This document shows, in pieces, positions 35,629 through 45,155 of a DNA stretch of 64,000 bases. The notes beneath the pieces were generated by a model. That model saw nothing but the letters and a program-made list of their open reading frames with translations. It did not search any database and was not told the DNA's origin. The stretch covers positions 2,480,001 through 2,544,000 of the forward strand of contig NZ_AP025305.1 of NCBI RefSeq assembly GCF_036492635.1, given 5' to 3'. A program made the translations under genes and the position numbers. Origin of the DNA: Aureibacter tunicatorum. GTDB taxonomy: Bacteria > Bacteroidota > Bacteroidia > Cytophagales > Cyclobacteriaceae. The first letter of the stretch is position 1. Each line of letters begins with the position of its first letter.

Positions 35629-36840
35629 ATGTCGGCGTATCAGTCTGCATTGCAATTATTTAAAGAATTAGGAGGAAAGCGAGAAAGAGAAATCGTTAAC
35701 TACCTATTTGTCCATAAGGAAAGCTCTATAGAAGTAATTAGAGATCTGGCTGAAGGAGATGATCGATTTGTTAATTCTCTAATTGCCAAAAATATTCTTC
35801 ACCAATCCGGCGAAGTCATCATGCTTGATGAAAGAATTTATCTATTTGTAGAAAAATTTCTTGAAATCAATGAAGACATTGACAATTTCGAAATAGATGA
35901 AAGAATCGCAAGCATCAGGCAGAATATAAGACTATTCAAAATCGAAGAATCTTTTCTGGAAAAAGAGAGGCTCATTAATAAATTCAAAAGGTCTATTAAT
36001 GCTCTAGGAAGAGTTGTCAAAAGAAATGTCATCGACTTAAGTAGACAAGTCCAAAGAGTTTATAAGACGGAAATAAATGTTGATATAAAGCATCATAAAA
36101 TCCTAGCTCACAATCAAAGAGCTTCCAAGCTTCGACTGCTTATACACGAAATAGAGCAAATGATCGACGAGGAAGGTTTCTTTGAAAATCTTAGAGATTT
36201 AGCTTTAAGAAAAATTATCATCGAGCTCAAGTATGATTACCTAAGAGTAGCAAAAGCAAATCTAAGAGAGCTTCATCAAGAAATTATTGATTACCTCAAT
36301 AAGATTGAATTCCTAACTAATTTTTACAAGAAGATTCATGTCGTAAAAAAGTTTAAGGATCAGTTTGAGCTTGAAGCATATTCCAATGTCAACGATCTTT
36401 TTGAAGATGACAAGTCATTGCCCTTTGAGCCAAGGCTTATTATGCCAGCATTGCCATCACTAGATTATCTGGCAACTGATGACGGGTACGATATGATCTT
36501 AAAAGTTTCGGAAAAGGTTGAGCATAAGCGAAAAAGCAGAAGCAAAGCTACATCCGCCATAGACAAAGACTTATTGTTGAATATCAAAGAAAAAGAGCAA
36601 GTTATTAATTATGGAGCATTGAAAGATAAGTTCCAGTCAGGCAAAAATGATTTATTCACTTTTCTACTTAATGAAAAAAGCACGAAAGAATTAGAGCTTA
36701 GCTCTATTGTAAAGATCTTTTGCAAGATCGCATTGCTTTATGAGGATGAGATGAAATTCACTGGACATAACGATGTTCATGAAAATCTAAAGTATGCCAT
36801 CATTTTTCCCAAGCCTAAGTCCCGTAAAATCAGCAAGTAA
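35629..36840 (+). CDS. mksF: Condensin kleisin subunit MksF (JetA-like)
   Basis: A 403-residue, highly charged, mostly helical protein. It begins with a winged-helix-like region (about 1-75), then helical arms, and a C-terminal helical/wing-like part with an Ala/Lys-rich linker near residues 295-315. I identify it as the kleisin chiefly by context: it is first in a three-gene, overlapping operon with an MksE-size gene and an SMC-type ATPase, the order of MksF-MksE-MksB and JetA-JetB-JetC. The stop overlaps the next start (TAATG at 36838-36842). Direct sequence similarity to DUF3375 is not something I can confirm by eye. Confidence 0.7.
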   Translation: MSAYQSALQLFKELGGKREREIVNYLFVHKESSIEVIRDLAEGDDRFVNSLIAKNILHQSGEVIMLDERIYLFVEKFLEINEDIDNFEIDERIASIRQNIRLFKIEESFLEKERLINKFKRSINALGRVVKRNVIDLSRQVQRVYKTEINVDIKHHKILAHNQRASKLRLLIHEIEQMIDEEGFFENLRDLALRKIIIELKYDYLRVAKANLRELHQEIIDYLNKIEFLTNFYKKIHVVKKFKDQFELEAYSNVNDLFEDDKSLPFEPRLIMPALPSLDYLATDDGYDMILKVSEKVEHKRKSRSKATSAIDKDLLLNIKEKEQVINYGALKDKFQSGKNDLFTFLLNEKSTKELELSSIVKIFCKIALLYEDEMKFTGHNDVHENLKYAIIFPKPKSRKISK

Positions 36841-37412
36841 TGAATGAGAATATACAACCATATTTAGCTCAAATTTTTGAATATTTGAGCAGAGGTAATT
36901 TTGTGAATGAAAATAGTTCATCAAAAAGCCAAAGAAAATTATATCAAATCATAAATGAAAATTTCGAGGATGTGCAATTATATTTCGCTCCTCTGAAGTT
37001 TGTATTGGAACCTTCTCAAAACAGCAGTTATTATTATTTTTCAAGGCAAGAAAGCCGATACAACTTAGAACAGAAACTTGCCAAGTTCTACGACTACATA
37101 GATATCATGGCGTTTTTTGCTGATTTCAATATTTCCATGTCAGAAGGATTTCGATTTAGCGTCAATGAGCTTGAGCAAAAGTGCAAGGTAGACACAAACC
37201 TTTCAGACCAGCTAAAAGCAATCATCAAAGAGGAAAACAACATCTTGGATAGAGTGCTCAAGATTGTGAAAATGATGACTGATCGAGGTTTTTTTGAATG
37301 TGAAAATGAAGAAAAAAAAGAATATAAAGTACTTTCTTCATATACTTATTTGCAAGATTTAGTACAATTAATTGATATTGAGGTTATTGAAAATGAAAAG
37401 CCACTTAAATAG
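36840..37412 (+). CDS. mksE: Condensin KITE subunit MksE (JetB-like)
   Basis: A 190-residue protein with two winged-helix-like segments. The size and helical/strand pattern, with a C-terminal RGFFECENEEKKEYKVLSSY wing, fit MksE/JetB (DUF4194-type) KITE dimers that bind the kleisin. It overlaps the kleisin gene by one base and the ATPase gene by 20 bases, so the three products are made together. Assigned by size, position and fold pattern rather than a unique motif. Confidence 0.7.
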   Translation: MNENIQPYLAQIFEYLSRGNFVNENSSSKSQRKLYQIINENFEDVQLYFAPLKFVLEPSQNSSYYYFSRQESRYNLEQKLAKFYDYIDIMAFFADFNISMSEGFRFSVNELEQKCKVDTNLSDQLKAIIKEENNILDRVLKIVKMMTDRGFFECENEEKKEYKVLSSYTYLQDLVQLIDIEVIENEKPLK

Positions 37413-40400
37413 ATTAATTTTTATAAATAGTGCTTCAGTGCCTTATGCTGAAGTTGCATTGGATGGAAATATTCACTTTGTAGGTTCTAATGGTTTTGGA
37501 AAAACAACCGTATTGAGATCCATATTATTCTTTTATAATCCCACTTCCGACAAGAGAGCTCTTGGAATTAGGGAAGATCAAAAGTCTTTTTCCAATTATT
37601 ATTTCGAACATGAGAACTCTTATATTCTATATGAAATAGCCAAAGAAAACTTTAAGTTTCATATAGCTGTATATAAAAAAGGCGGAAAACTGCAGTTTAG
37701 ATTTGTAAATTCTGAATTTGATAAAAACCTCTATATCAAAGAAGATTACACTGCTCGTTCTCACGATGAACTTTGGAAGTATATGGACAATCAACTTGTA
37801 TCATATACCGATGAACTTGTTCGTTATGCGGATTTGCGAAAAATCATATATGGCTCCAGCAATAATAAAAAATATTTTCAATACAGCCTTTTTCCGTCCG
37901 AAGACGGAGCTTTTAAGCGTAATAATGCTAATATACCCCAGCTGATTTCCAATATCTTCAGAACGTCAAAATTAGACTCAAGACACATCAAAAAGTCCAT
38001 AATCGAAGCTGTATATGAAGAAGATGTCAAGCCAATCGATTTAACCACAATCGAAAGACAATTGGCAAAGTTTAGAAACGATTACAAAGATCTTGAGGCA
38101 TTTGAAAACAACCAAGAACTTGCCAATGAGATAATCAAGCTTAGCGAGTCTTCTAAAGACTTGGACAAAAGCATGAAAGAAAATGCAAATTTGCTTGGCT
38201 TGGGGATTCAAAACGTATCAAAAAAACTTGGAGAGTTAGAAGTAAAGCTTGACACAAACAAAGTCAAAATAAACGACATCGAGAAAAATCAAGCTGAACA
38301 GCTTTCCATACATGATCAAAGGAAAGAAGATCTTAATGGTCAAAAGGCCGTTCTGTTGAGAGATTTGAATGAAATCAAACGTTTAAGAGAACATTATGCT
38401 AGCTCTAATATATCTGAAGTCATAAAAAGGGTAGACCAAAAACCTTCTTTAAAAATAGAAATCGAACAACTAACTAAGGATATTTCTGATTTCAAAGGCA
38501 CTCATAAAAATGCTAATAAGCTTTTTGAGACTAAAATAGAAGAAGCTAAATCCAATTTTTCTAAAGTTGAAAATGAATTTCTTAACAAAACAAAAGAATT
38601 AGAAGACAAATACAGGGAAATAGCAGAAGCAAAAAAGAACAAATTTCGAGATGAACTGGATCAAAAGCACTTGTCTATACAAGAGGAAATAAAAGAACTT
38701 GATGAAGAGTTGGTTTTATTAAAAGAAGAGATTGTTGAAGTTGAGTATCATGCTAAGGATGGACTGAAATCACACCCACTGAGCATAAAAGAAAGGAACT
38801 TAAAGCAACAATTGCTCACTCTAAAAAATCAGTCGCAAGATCTAGAAAGCTTGATCAAAAATATTAAGAAAGATTTGAGCCTGCTCAAGGAAAAGTTGGA
38901 ATTGAAATTAAAATCTCATGAAAACGAATTTGTATACAAGCTAAAATCTTTACAGAATGAGATCAACCTTAATAATGAAAGGCTTCAAGAATGTGATAAA
39001 AAACTAAATCAGTTTGATGGATCACTATTGGAATATCTTCAAAATAATGATGCCAATTGGACTGAAAATATTGGCAAGGTTATCAAGGATGAATTGCTTT
39101 ATCAGCCTAATATCATCATAGACAAATCCAGAGACTCAAGTGAAACAATATTTGGATACAAGTTTGACTTAAGCAAATTAGCTACAGCCAAAAACAGCTA
39201 CAAAGACTTATTGCATAATCAAGAAAAAATTCAAACAAAAATATCAAGCTCTAAAAGGGATTTCTCAAGGCTTCAAGAGGAGAAAGAAACAAAAAATGAT
39301 GAAATAAAAAGAGAATTTGAAGCTGAATCTAAAAAGTTGAAGTCTGAATTAGATCAATTTGAGTATAAATTTACTCAGCTTGAATTTGAATTAAAGGAAT
39401 GTGAACTTGAACATGAAGAAACATCCGCTAAGTTTCTAGAAATCAGAAATCAAAAAGCTGATGAGAACAACTCTAAATTAAACTATTTAAATGAAAAATT
39501 TAACTTAGTCACGTCAAATAAAAACAGAAAACTCTTAGAGTTTTCTGTAAAAAAAGACCTTATAAGAGATGAGAATACAAAAATAGAGCAAATTGTTAAA
39601 TCCGAGAAAGAAACTTCTCTTCTTCCAGTTAATCAAAACTTTGAAGAATACAAAAAACAATTTAATGCTGATTTTCTAAAGTTAGAAGAGCTTAAATCCT
39701 CATCGCTGAAGAAGTCAGGCATCGACCCTTCTCTGATAAGGGAGAAAGAAAATCGACTTAGCCAATTGAACAGCCTGCTAAGTCAGATTGAAGGAAAAGA
39801 AGAAAAACTGGTCGAACAATATCTTTATGACCAAGATAGGATTTTATCAAAAGGGGATGAGATTGAAGAAAAGTATGATTTTATCATACAAGAATTAGAT
39901 AAGGAGAAAAAGTCTTTCGCATCTGTAAATTCTGAATACTTATCTTCTATTGATCAGTTGAAGGAAAATCAATATCAATGGCATACGGAAAAAATTGATC
40001 TTGAAAATGTCTTGAAAGAAGATATTGATACTTTTAGAAATTTGTCTCATAGTCCATACCATAAGTTTAAGAGCAGAATAGACACTCCCAAAGCTATTAA
40101 TGAAAATTCAAATATCAATGTAAAGGCCCTGATTAACTCTTTAAACTCTGATTATAGCCATTATAATTTGAATTTATCTACTCTTCAAAAGCGAATGAAT
40201 AAATTCACTGGGTTGTTTTCTCCAAATAACTTCCTGAATTTTTCATCGTCAAGACAAATGGAGTCGGATCTGGATTTTTTCAGGTTTGTCGAGAACAAAT
40301 TAAAGCCTTTTGTTGAAAGCAAGTCCATTGAGACAGCAAGAAGTCAAATCGAACAATTGCATGGTGAATTAATCAATGACATAGCTTTGGAAATAAAGGA

Positions 40401-41073
40401 TTTTTCATCCAAAAGCACCGAATTGGAGGAGACCATTTCTCAAATCAATAGCGATTTCACTCAAACGAACTTTGTAGGTGTTGTCAAGTCAATTGAGCTT
40501 GATTATCGTCCAAAAGATATCGGCGTTGTTAGTGTATTGAAAAAAATCAAATCATTCACTGAGCAACATAACATAGGCAATCAATTTGATTTCTTTAAAG
40601 AGAACGACAACAATAAGATCAATCAAAAATCCGTAAAGCTTCTCTCAGAACTTAAAAACGCGATTGACAAAGAAGGCAAGTTTGTCATTTCACTGGAAGA
40701 CACTTTTGACATTTGGTTCAAAGTCGCTGAGAACAACAATAATACTGGATGGGTGGAGAAATTATCCAACGTAGGCTCTGAAGGCACTGATGTCTTGGTC
40801 AAATCAATGATCTATATAACTTTATTAAATGTATTCAAATTAAACGCTTTCAAGACAAATGACAACTACCAATTGCATTGTATGATCGATGAAGTTGGCA
40901 AGCTATCTGACAGGTATTTGAGAGAATTAATTGAATTCACAAACAATAAAAATATTAAATTAATTTTTGGGTCGCCAAATGAAAATGATCCATTAATTTA
41001 TCAACATGTGTATAAACTGCATCGTGAAAATGATCAAATAATGATAGTTGAATTGATAGGTGAGTCAATTTAA
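37393..41073 (+). CDS. mksB: SMC-type condensin ATPase MksB (JetC-like)
   Basis: 1226 residues from the ATG at 37393 (GAGG about 10 bases upstream); the frame opens earlier at a TTG. The N-terminal half-ATPase has Walker A GSNGFGKTT (31-39). A very long charged coiled-coil arm follows (about 240-560 and 640-1000) around a hinge-like gap. The C-terminal half has the MksB/JetC-type signature GSEGTD (1128-1133) and Walker B HCMIDEVG (about 1162-1169) with the catalytic D-E pair. The alternative signature in place of LSGG, and the kleisin and KITE partner genes, place it in the MukB/MksB/JetC branch rather than canonical SMC. All ATPase motifs are intact. Confidence 0.87.
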   Translation: MKSHLNRLIFINSASVPYAEVALDGNIHFVGSNGFGKTTVLRSILFFYNPTSDKRALGIREDQKSFSNYYFEHENSYILYEIAKENFKFHIAVYKKGGKLQFRFVNSEFDKNLYIKEDYTARSHDELWKYMDNQLVSYTDELVRYADLRKIIYGSSNNKKYFQYSLFPSEDGAFKRNNANIPQLISNIFRTSKLDSRHIKKSIIEAVYEEDVKPIDLTTIERQLAKFRNDYKDLEAFENNQELANEIIKLSESSKDLDKSMKENANLLGLGIQNVSKKLGELEVKLDTNKVKINDIEKNQAEQLSIHDQRKEDLNGQKAVLLRDLNEIKRLREHYASSNISEVIKRVDQKPSLKIEIEQLTKDISDFKGTHKNANKLFETKIEEAKSNFSKVENEFLNKTKELEDKYREIAEAKKNKFRDELDQKHLSIQEEIKELDEELVLLKEEIVEVEYHAKDGLKSHPLSIKERNLKQQLLTLKNQSQDLESLIKNIKKDLSLLKEKLELKLKSHENEFVYKLKSLQNEINLNNERLQECDKKLNQFDGSLLEYLQNNDANWTENIGKVIKDELLYQPNIIIDKSRDSSETIFGYKFDLSKLATAKNSYKDLLHNQEKIQTKISSSKRDFSRLQEEKETKNDEIKREFEAESKKLKSELDQFEYKFTQLEFELKECELEHEETSAKFLEIRNQKADENNSKLNYLNEKFNLVTSNKNRKLLEFSVKKDLIRDENTKIEQIVKSEKETSLLPVNQNFEEYKKQFNADFLKLEELKSSSLKKSGIDPSLIREKENRLSQLNSLLSQIEGKEEKLVEQYLYDQDRILSKGDEIEEKYDFIIQELDKEKKSFASVNSEYLSSIDQLKENQYQWHTEKIDLENVLKEDIDTFRNLSHSPYHKFKSRIDTPKAINENSNINVKALINSLNSDYSHYNLNLSTLQKRMNKFTGLFSPNNFLNFSSSRQMESDLDFFRFVENKLKPFVESKSIETARSQIEQLHGELINDIALEIKDFSSKSTELEETISQINSDFTQTNFVGVVKSIELDYRPKDIGVVSVLKKIKSFTEQHNIGNQFDFFKENDNNKINQKSVKLLSELKNAIDKEGKFVISLEDTFDIWFKVAENNNNTGWVEKLSNVGSEGTDVLVKSMIYITLLNVFKLNAFKTNDNYQLHCMIDEVGKLSDRYLRELIEFTNNKNIKLIFGSPNENDPLIYQHVYKLHRENDQIMIVELIGESI

Positions 41074-41143
41074 TCGTTAAAAAATTCAACAATAAATAAA
41101 TCTCTTTGTTATTCTAAAAAATGTATCAAATAAATTTAGAGTA

Positions 41144-42046
41144 ATGAAGAGATTTTATGTTAATTTATGTCTGTTGGCAGTGGCAACATTGTCATTATTT
41201 TCCTGTAACAAGGATGAAGATGAGCTAAATCAAGGCGAGGCTTCATCATTGTCTACATGCATTCCAGTTTCTGTTTCTTCCTCAGATGGCTCTGTTGTCG
41301 ACTATATATACGAGGATGGAAAGCTTCAGCAAACCAGCAATTCTATTCCAGGAAATTATCCAGCTTTAGTAAAATTCATTTACGACGGAGATAGATTAGT
41401 TGAGAAGAAAATTTTCTCTGGTGTCGTTTTAACTAGCCGGGAAGCTTTTATTTATTCAAACGATGTTCACACAAAAACAGAGTACTATTATTATGTTCCT
41501 AAAAGCGCTTTAGAAGAACCTTCTGAAGATGATCAAACAGTCTCAAGGTTAAAAGCTTTCTCTCAAAGTAGAACATCAGAAGATGATGAAATTGTTGAGG
41601 TACTTGTATATGTTGAAAATTTGGATAGAGATAGTGATGGAAATGTCATTAAGATCACTTCAATCAATAATTTCACTGAAGAATTACTACAAACAGTAAA
41701 TTATGAATATGATGAAAGCATGAATGTAAAGAAAGAAACCCTTGAAGATGCAACAGGAAAATTAGTAGTTGAATACAGCTTTGATGATAAATTCCATCCA
41801 GACGTAAATCTTTCATTCACAGCATTTATTGGTGTGTTGAATAAAAACAACATAATCTCATCCAAAAGAACGGTCACAAACAAAGCTGATGGCCAAACTT
41901 CATCTAATAACTTTGAATACAATATCACTTATAATGAAAATGATTTTCCTGAAAAAATTCAAAATATTGTAATCATTGAATCGGCAGGAGAAAGCGTGAA
42001 AGTTCCTGATCTAACATCAGACTACGCATACAATTGCAATAAATAA
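41144..42046 (+). CDS. Lipoprotein with YD-type repeats, unknown function
   Basis: A 300-residue lipoprotein (signal ending LFSC, Cys 21, then NKDED). The mature part holds beta-strand repeats such as DYIYEDGKL and KFIYDGDRLVEKK, of the kind seen in DUF4595-like Bacteroidota lipoproteins. A Ser/Asp-rich linker follows the lipid anchor. It is 70 bases after the mksB stop on the same strand, but there is no reason to link them: it is envelope-located and has its own terminator. Confidence 0.7.
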   Translation: MKRFYVNLCLLAVATLSLFSCNKDEDELNQGEASSLSTCIPVSVSSSDGSVVDYIYEDGKLQQTSNSIPGNYPALVKFIYDGDRLVEKKIFSGVVLTSREAFIYSNDVHTKTEYYYYVPKSALEEPSEDDQTVSRLKAFSQSRTSEDDEIVEVLVYVENLDRDSDGNVIKITSINNFTEELLQTVNYEYDESMNVKKETLEDATGKLVVEYSFDDKFHPDVNLSFTAFIGVLNKNNIISSKRTVTNKADGQTSSNNFEYNITYNENDFPEKIQNIVIIESAGESVKVPDLTSDYAYNCNK

Positions 42047-42069
42047 ATTTAAAAAGTAATTTATAAAAC

Positions 42070-42099
42070 AAAAAGCTGGCTATGAAGCCAGCTTTTTTT
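42070..42099 (+). terminator. Terminator after YD-repeat lipoprotein gene
   Basis: An AAAAAGCTGGC / GCCAGCTTTTT 11-bp stem, 6-base loop and T tail, 23 bases after the stop. Confidence 0.9.
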
Positions 42100-42190
42100 A
42101 TATGAACGAACAAGAAGTCTCATTGAAGTGTTGAAGACGTAATTGTGATAATCGCATTGCTTAGAATTAGGTTATTTAAACTTGAAAGGT

Positions 42191-42853
42191 ATGAGGGAAG
42201 GATATAAAACAAAATCAACACTATTTTTTATTCTATTTTTCATTTGCGTAAATGCAACATTCATATTAATTAGTCATTACAATACTGAAAAGGTCGATTC
42301 ATCAGAAATTTTCGCTAAAATATCTAAATCCAAAAAAATTAAAAATCCCTATTTTTTCACGGAGGCAGGTTTAGCTGGATTAGAATTAAACTCAAATCCA
42401 AATATTGATGAAAAATCATTAATGGATCATTTTAAAGGCACAACTATTATAGAAAATATAGCGCAAGAAGATTCACCAGCATTTAGATATTTTGATATCG
42501 TTGATGATAAGATGGAACATAGCTACTTTAAAATGACTCCAAAAAATAGCGAAAAAGTAGAATTGGTTCTAAGCTATGTTTCAAAAGCAAGCGATATTTA
42601 CAAAGTTAATATTGGCGCTCCTGTCAAAACAGTAATCACCAAAAGAAAGAATCCTAAACATTATCAAAAAGGAGAATCTCACTATCTACTTTACAAAGGA
42701 TCTCATATTTTTTATCAGATTTCAAACCCAGAAATTGAACTAGCGTCTTATCAAGGTGATGTGCTAGAAAAAAGTGAAAGTAAAAATTGGTTTGTTATTG
42801 GAATAGGATGGTCTAAGGAATTAATAAACGAACCCAATTTTAATTTGGAGTAA
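42191..42853 (+). CDS. Single-pass membrane protein, unknown function
   Basis: 220 residues from the ATG at 42191, with GAAAGG just upstream; the frame starts earlier at a TTG. One transmembrane helix (about residues 11-29) is followed by an extracytoplasmic alpha/beta domain containing the stretch GAPVKTVITKRKNPKHY. The Ile-Gly-Ala-Pro block is reminiscent of envelope proteins that measure or bind peptidoglycan or lipid, but I do not recognise the family. Placed between a terminator and a nitroreductase gene. Confidence 0.6.
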   Translation: MREGYKTKSTLFFILFFICVNATFILISHYNTEKVDSSEIFAKISKSKKIKNPYFFTEAGLAGLELNSNPNIDEKSLMDHFKGTTIIENIAQEDSPAFRYFDIVDDKMEHSYFKMTPKNSEKVELVLSYVSKASDIYKVNIGAPVKTVITKRKNPKHYQKGESHYLLYKGSHIFYQISNPEIELASYQGDVLEKSESKNWFVIGIGWSKELINEPNFNLE

Positions 42854-42916
42854 ATTCCGAAACTATTTGTAAATTTGTTCGTTGCAGAACATACTGCAAA
42901 ATCAAATCTACTAATT

Positions 42917-43561
42917 ATGGAAATCACCCTGAATAATAAAATCATTGAAAGCTTGAAATGGAGATACGCTGTAAAAAAATTCAGCGATAAAAAATTAACC
43001 GAAGAAAAACTTGAAGTGCTTATTGAGTCTTTAAGATTAACTCCTTCAGCATATGGGCTTCAAGGTTGGAAATTTTTAATTATTGAGAATAAGGAAATTC
43101 GAGAACAACTTGTAGAACCAGCATTTAATCAAAGACAAGTACTAGAAGCTTCGCATTTGATCGTAATGTGTACTGTTGACAATTATGGTCATGAACATGT
43201 GGAAAGTTTCATGTCTGAGGTGGCGGATGCTAGAAACGTATCAATAGACTCACTCGAAGGATACTCCAACATGATAAAAGGAACAATCAATAACCATAGT
43301 GATGAATCAAAAGAAACGTGGTTAAGCAAGCAACTTTATATTGCGCTTGGAAATTTGCTAACTACTTGTGCTATTGAAGAAGTGGATTCGTGTCCTATGG
43401 AGGGCTTTATTAAGGAAAAGTATGACGATATACTTAACCTAAAGGAAAAAGGTTTGAAATCTCAATTAATTGTTCCTATAGGATATAGAGCTGAAGATGA
43501 TCCTTACGCTTCGCTTAAAAAAGTAAGAAAAAATCAAGAAGATGTAATTGAATGGATTTAA
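42917..43561 (+). CDS. NAD(P)H-dependent nitroreductase family oxidoreductase
   Basis: 214 residues from the ATG at 42917 (the frame extends upstream from a TTG; MEITLNN is the better start). FMN-dependent nitroreductase fold: the N-terminal RYAVKKFSDKKL motif binds the FMN phosphate. The LTPSAYGLQGWKF block and the C-terminal IGYRAEDDPYASLKKVRK segment are typical of the NfsB/YdgI-like group. Substrate unknown; likely cytosolic and dimeric. Confidence 0.9.
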   Translation: MEITLNNKIIESLKWRYAVKKFSDKKLTEEKLEVLIESLRLTPSAYGLQGWKFLIIENKEIREQLVEPAFNQRQVLEASHLIVMCTVDNYGHEHVESFMSEVADARNVSIDSLEGYSNMIKGTINNHSDESKETWLSKQLYIALGNLLTTCAIEEVDSCPMEGFIKEKYDDILNLKEKGLKSQLIVPIGYRAEDDPYASLKKVRKNQEDVIEWI

Positions 43562-43588
43562 CACCATTTCGCATCATATTTTTTTGTT

Positions 43589-43623
43589 TTTGTATGCATA
43601 TATAAAATATTATTTTAATTTTG
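43589..43623 (+). promoter_or_regulatory. Candidate promoter of dapD
   Basis: TTTG at 43589-43592 and TAATTTTG at 43616-43623 (exact TAnnTTTG) are separated by 23 bases, near the usual Bacteroidota spacing. The box ends 51 bases before the dapD start. Confidence 0.45.
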
Positions 43624-43674
43624 TCCCCAAACATATAATTTACAAAATAATATTTTATTCCAGTTCAATCGACT

Positions 43675-44490
43675 ATGGAGGAATTAAAGAGAATCATCGA
43701 AGAGGCTTGGGAAAACAGAGAGCTTCTTAAAGAGCAGTCTGTTCAAGATACTATCAGAGAAGTAATAGAGCATTTAGATAAAGGTCGTATTAGAGTTGCT
43801 GAACCAGCAGGAGATGACTGGCAAGTGAACGAATGGGTAAAAAAAGCAGTGGTATTGTATTTCCCAATACAAAAAATGAAAATCACTGAAGCTGGTCCAT
43901 TGGAGTTTCATGATAAAATGGAACTTAAGAGAAATTACGATCAACTTGGTGTAAGAGTAGTTCCTCACGCTGTAGCTAGATATGGTGCTTACTTAAGCTC
44001 TGGTGTAGTTATGATGCCTTCGTATGTAAATATCGGAGCGTATGTAGACGCTGGAACCATGGTGGATACTTGGGCTACAGTTGGTAGTTGCGCGCAAGTA
44101 GGTAAAGATGTTCACTTAAGTGGTGGAGTAGGAGTAGGTGGAGTGCTAGAACCTCTTCAAGCGGCGCCAGTAATTATTGAGGACGGAGCGTTTATCGGCT
44201 CAAGATGTATTCTTGTGGAAGGTGTAAGAGTTGGCAAAGAAGCTGTATTAGGCGCTAATGTCACATTGACTGGTAGCACGAAAATCATTGATGTTACAGG
44301 AGAAGAGCCTATTGAGTACAGAGGATATGTGCCACCTAGATCAGTAGTAATACCTGGTACTATTACTAAAAAATTCCCAGCTGGTGAATTTCAGGTTCCT
44401 GCGGCTTTGATTATCGGCCAGCGTAAAGAAAGCACAGACAAAAAGACGAGTTTAAATGATGCGTTAAGAGAAAATAACGTTTCAGTATAA
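43675..44490 (+). CDS. dapD: 2,3,4,5-tetrahydropyridine-2,6-dicarboxylate N-succinyltransferase
   Basis: A 271-residue enzyme of the succinylase branch of lysine/diaminopimelate synthesis, adding succinyl from succinyl-CoA to tetrahydrodipicolinate. It has an N-terminal helical domain and a left-handed beta-helix of hexapeptide repeats from about residue 100 to 220 (GAYVDAGTMVDTWATVGSCAQVG, VHLSGGVGVGG). Full length, with the highly conserved RVVPHAVARYGAYL segment. Feeds peptidoglycan cross-link precursor supply. The following TPR lipoprotein starts 53 bases later, inside an inverted repeat. Confidence 0.96.
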   Translation: MEELKRIIEEAWENRELLKEQSVQDTIREVIEHLDKGRIRVAEPAGDDWQVNEWVKKAVVLYFPIQKMKITEAGPLEFHDKMELKRNYDQLGVRVVPHAVARYGAYLSSGVVMMPSYVNIGAYVDAGTMVDTWATVGSCAQVGKDVHLSGGVGVGGVLEPLQAAPVIIEDGAFIGSRCILVEGVRVGKEAVLGANVTLTGSTKIIDVTGEEPIEYRGYVPPRSVVIPGTITKKFPAGEFQVPAALIIGQRKESTDKKTSLNDALRENNVSV

Positions 44491-44509
44491 AATTCTGATA
44501 AAATATTCG

Positions 44510-44574
44510 AAAACCTCCAGGGAATTAATTCCGTTTACATGTCATGAAGCGGTTGGATATTCTTTGGAGGTTTT
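44510..44574 (+). repeat. Inverted repeat enclosing a start codon
   Basis: AAAACCTCCA at 44510-44519 pairs with TGGAGGTTTT at 44565-44574 (10 perfect bp), followed by further T residues. The 45-base loop holds a 12-base palindrome (44521-44532) and the ATG of the TPR lipoprotein gene at 44544. It may act as the dapD terminator, as a translation-masking hairpin, or both. Confidence 0.55.
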
Positions 44575-45155
44575 TATTTCTTTTTATTTTGATATCTTGC
44601 GACAGTTCAAAAGAAACTGATTTAGGAAACAGTTATTTTGCGCAAGGAGACTACAAGTCGGCAATTGAGCAATATGAAAAAACGCTTCAATATGATCCAG
44701 GAAACCTGTATGCTTTAAATCGAATGGCCGATGCTCAGATGAAGTTGGGTGAAGCTAACAAGTCAATTCAAACTTACAAGAAAATACTGGAAATCGACAG
44801 AGAAGATATACATGCCAATATTGCATTAGGCGAGTATTTTTCAAATTTAAATCAATACAATATATCTGAAAATTACCTAAATTCCATTTCAAATAAACGT
44901 TTTGCTTTAAGCGGTTGTCAATCCGCATTAATTTACTATTTGCATTCAGTAAATGCTTATAACCTTAAAGATTATAAATTGGCCTTGAAAGATATCAACA
45001 GATCAATTAAAAGAAATAAATTAAATCCAAAACTTTACTATTTGAGGTATAAAATTTTTTCAGCGCTAAATGACGAAACTTTAGCGAACAAAGACAGCCT
45101 TGCGGCTTACACATTAGGATACAGACAAATTGACCAATTAAATATACAACCATGA
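44544..45155 (+). CDS. TPR-repeat lipoprotein
   Basis: A 203-residue lipoprotein (signal ending LISC) with at least three tetratricopeptide repeats (GNSYFAQGDYKSAIEQYEKTL, ALNRMADAQMKLGEANKSI and following). It is probably a scaffold in the envelope. Its stop overlaps the start of the SIMPL protein gene by four bases (ATGA, 45152-45155), so the two are coupled. An overlapping mini-frame ATGTCATGA at 44539 ends across the start codon. Confidence 0.8.
   Translation: MKRLDILWRFLFLFILISCDSSKETDLGNSYFAQGDYKSAIEQYEKTLQYDPGNLYALNRMADAQMKLGEANKSIQTYKKILEIDREDIHANIALGEYFSNLNQYNISENYLNSISNKRFALSGCQSALIYYLHSVNAYNLKDYKLALKDINRSIKRNKLNPKLYYLRYKIFSALNDETLANKDSLAAYTLGYRQIDQLNIQP

Noticed and set aside
35629-41073. 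Calling this a complete Wadjet (JetABCD) plasmid-defence system
   Set aside because: Only three of the four genes are present; no JetD/MksG-type nuclease is encoded next to them, so a defence function is not claimed.
43548-43730. 60-residue ORF overlapping the dapD start
   Set aside because: It is Phe/Tyr/Ile-rich, spans the dapD promoter box and overlaps two real genes.
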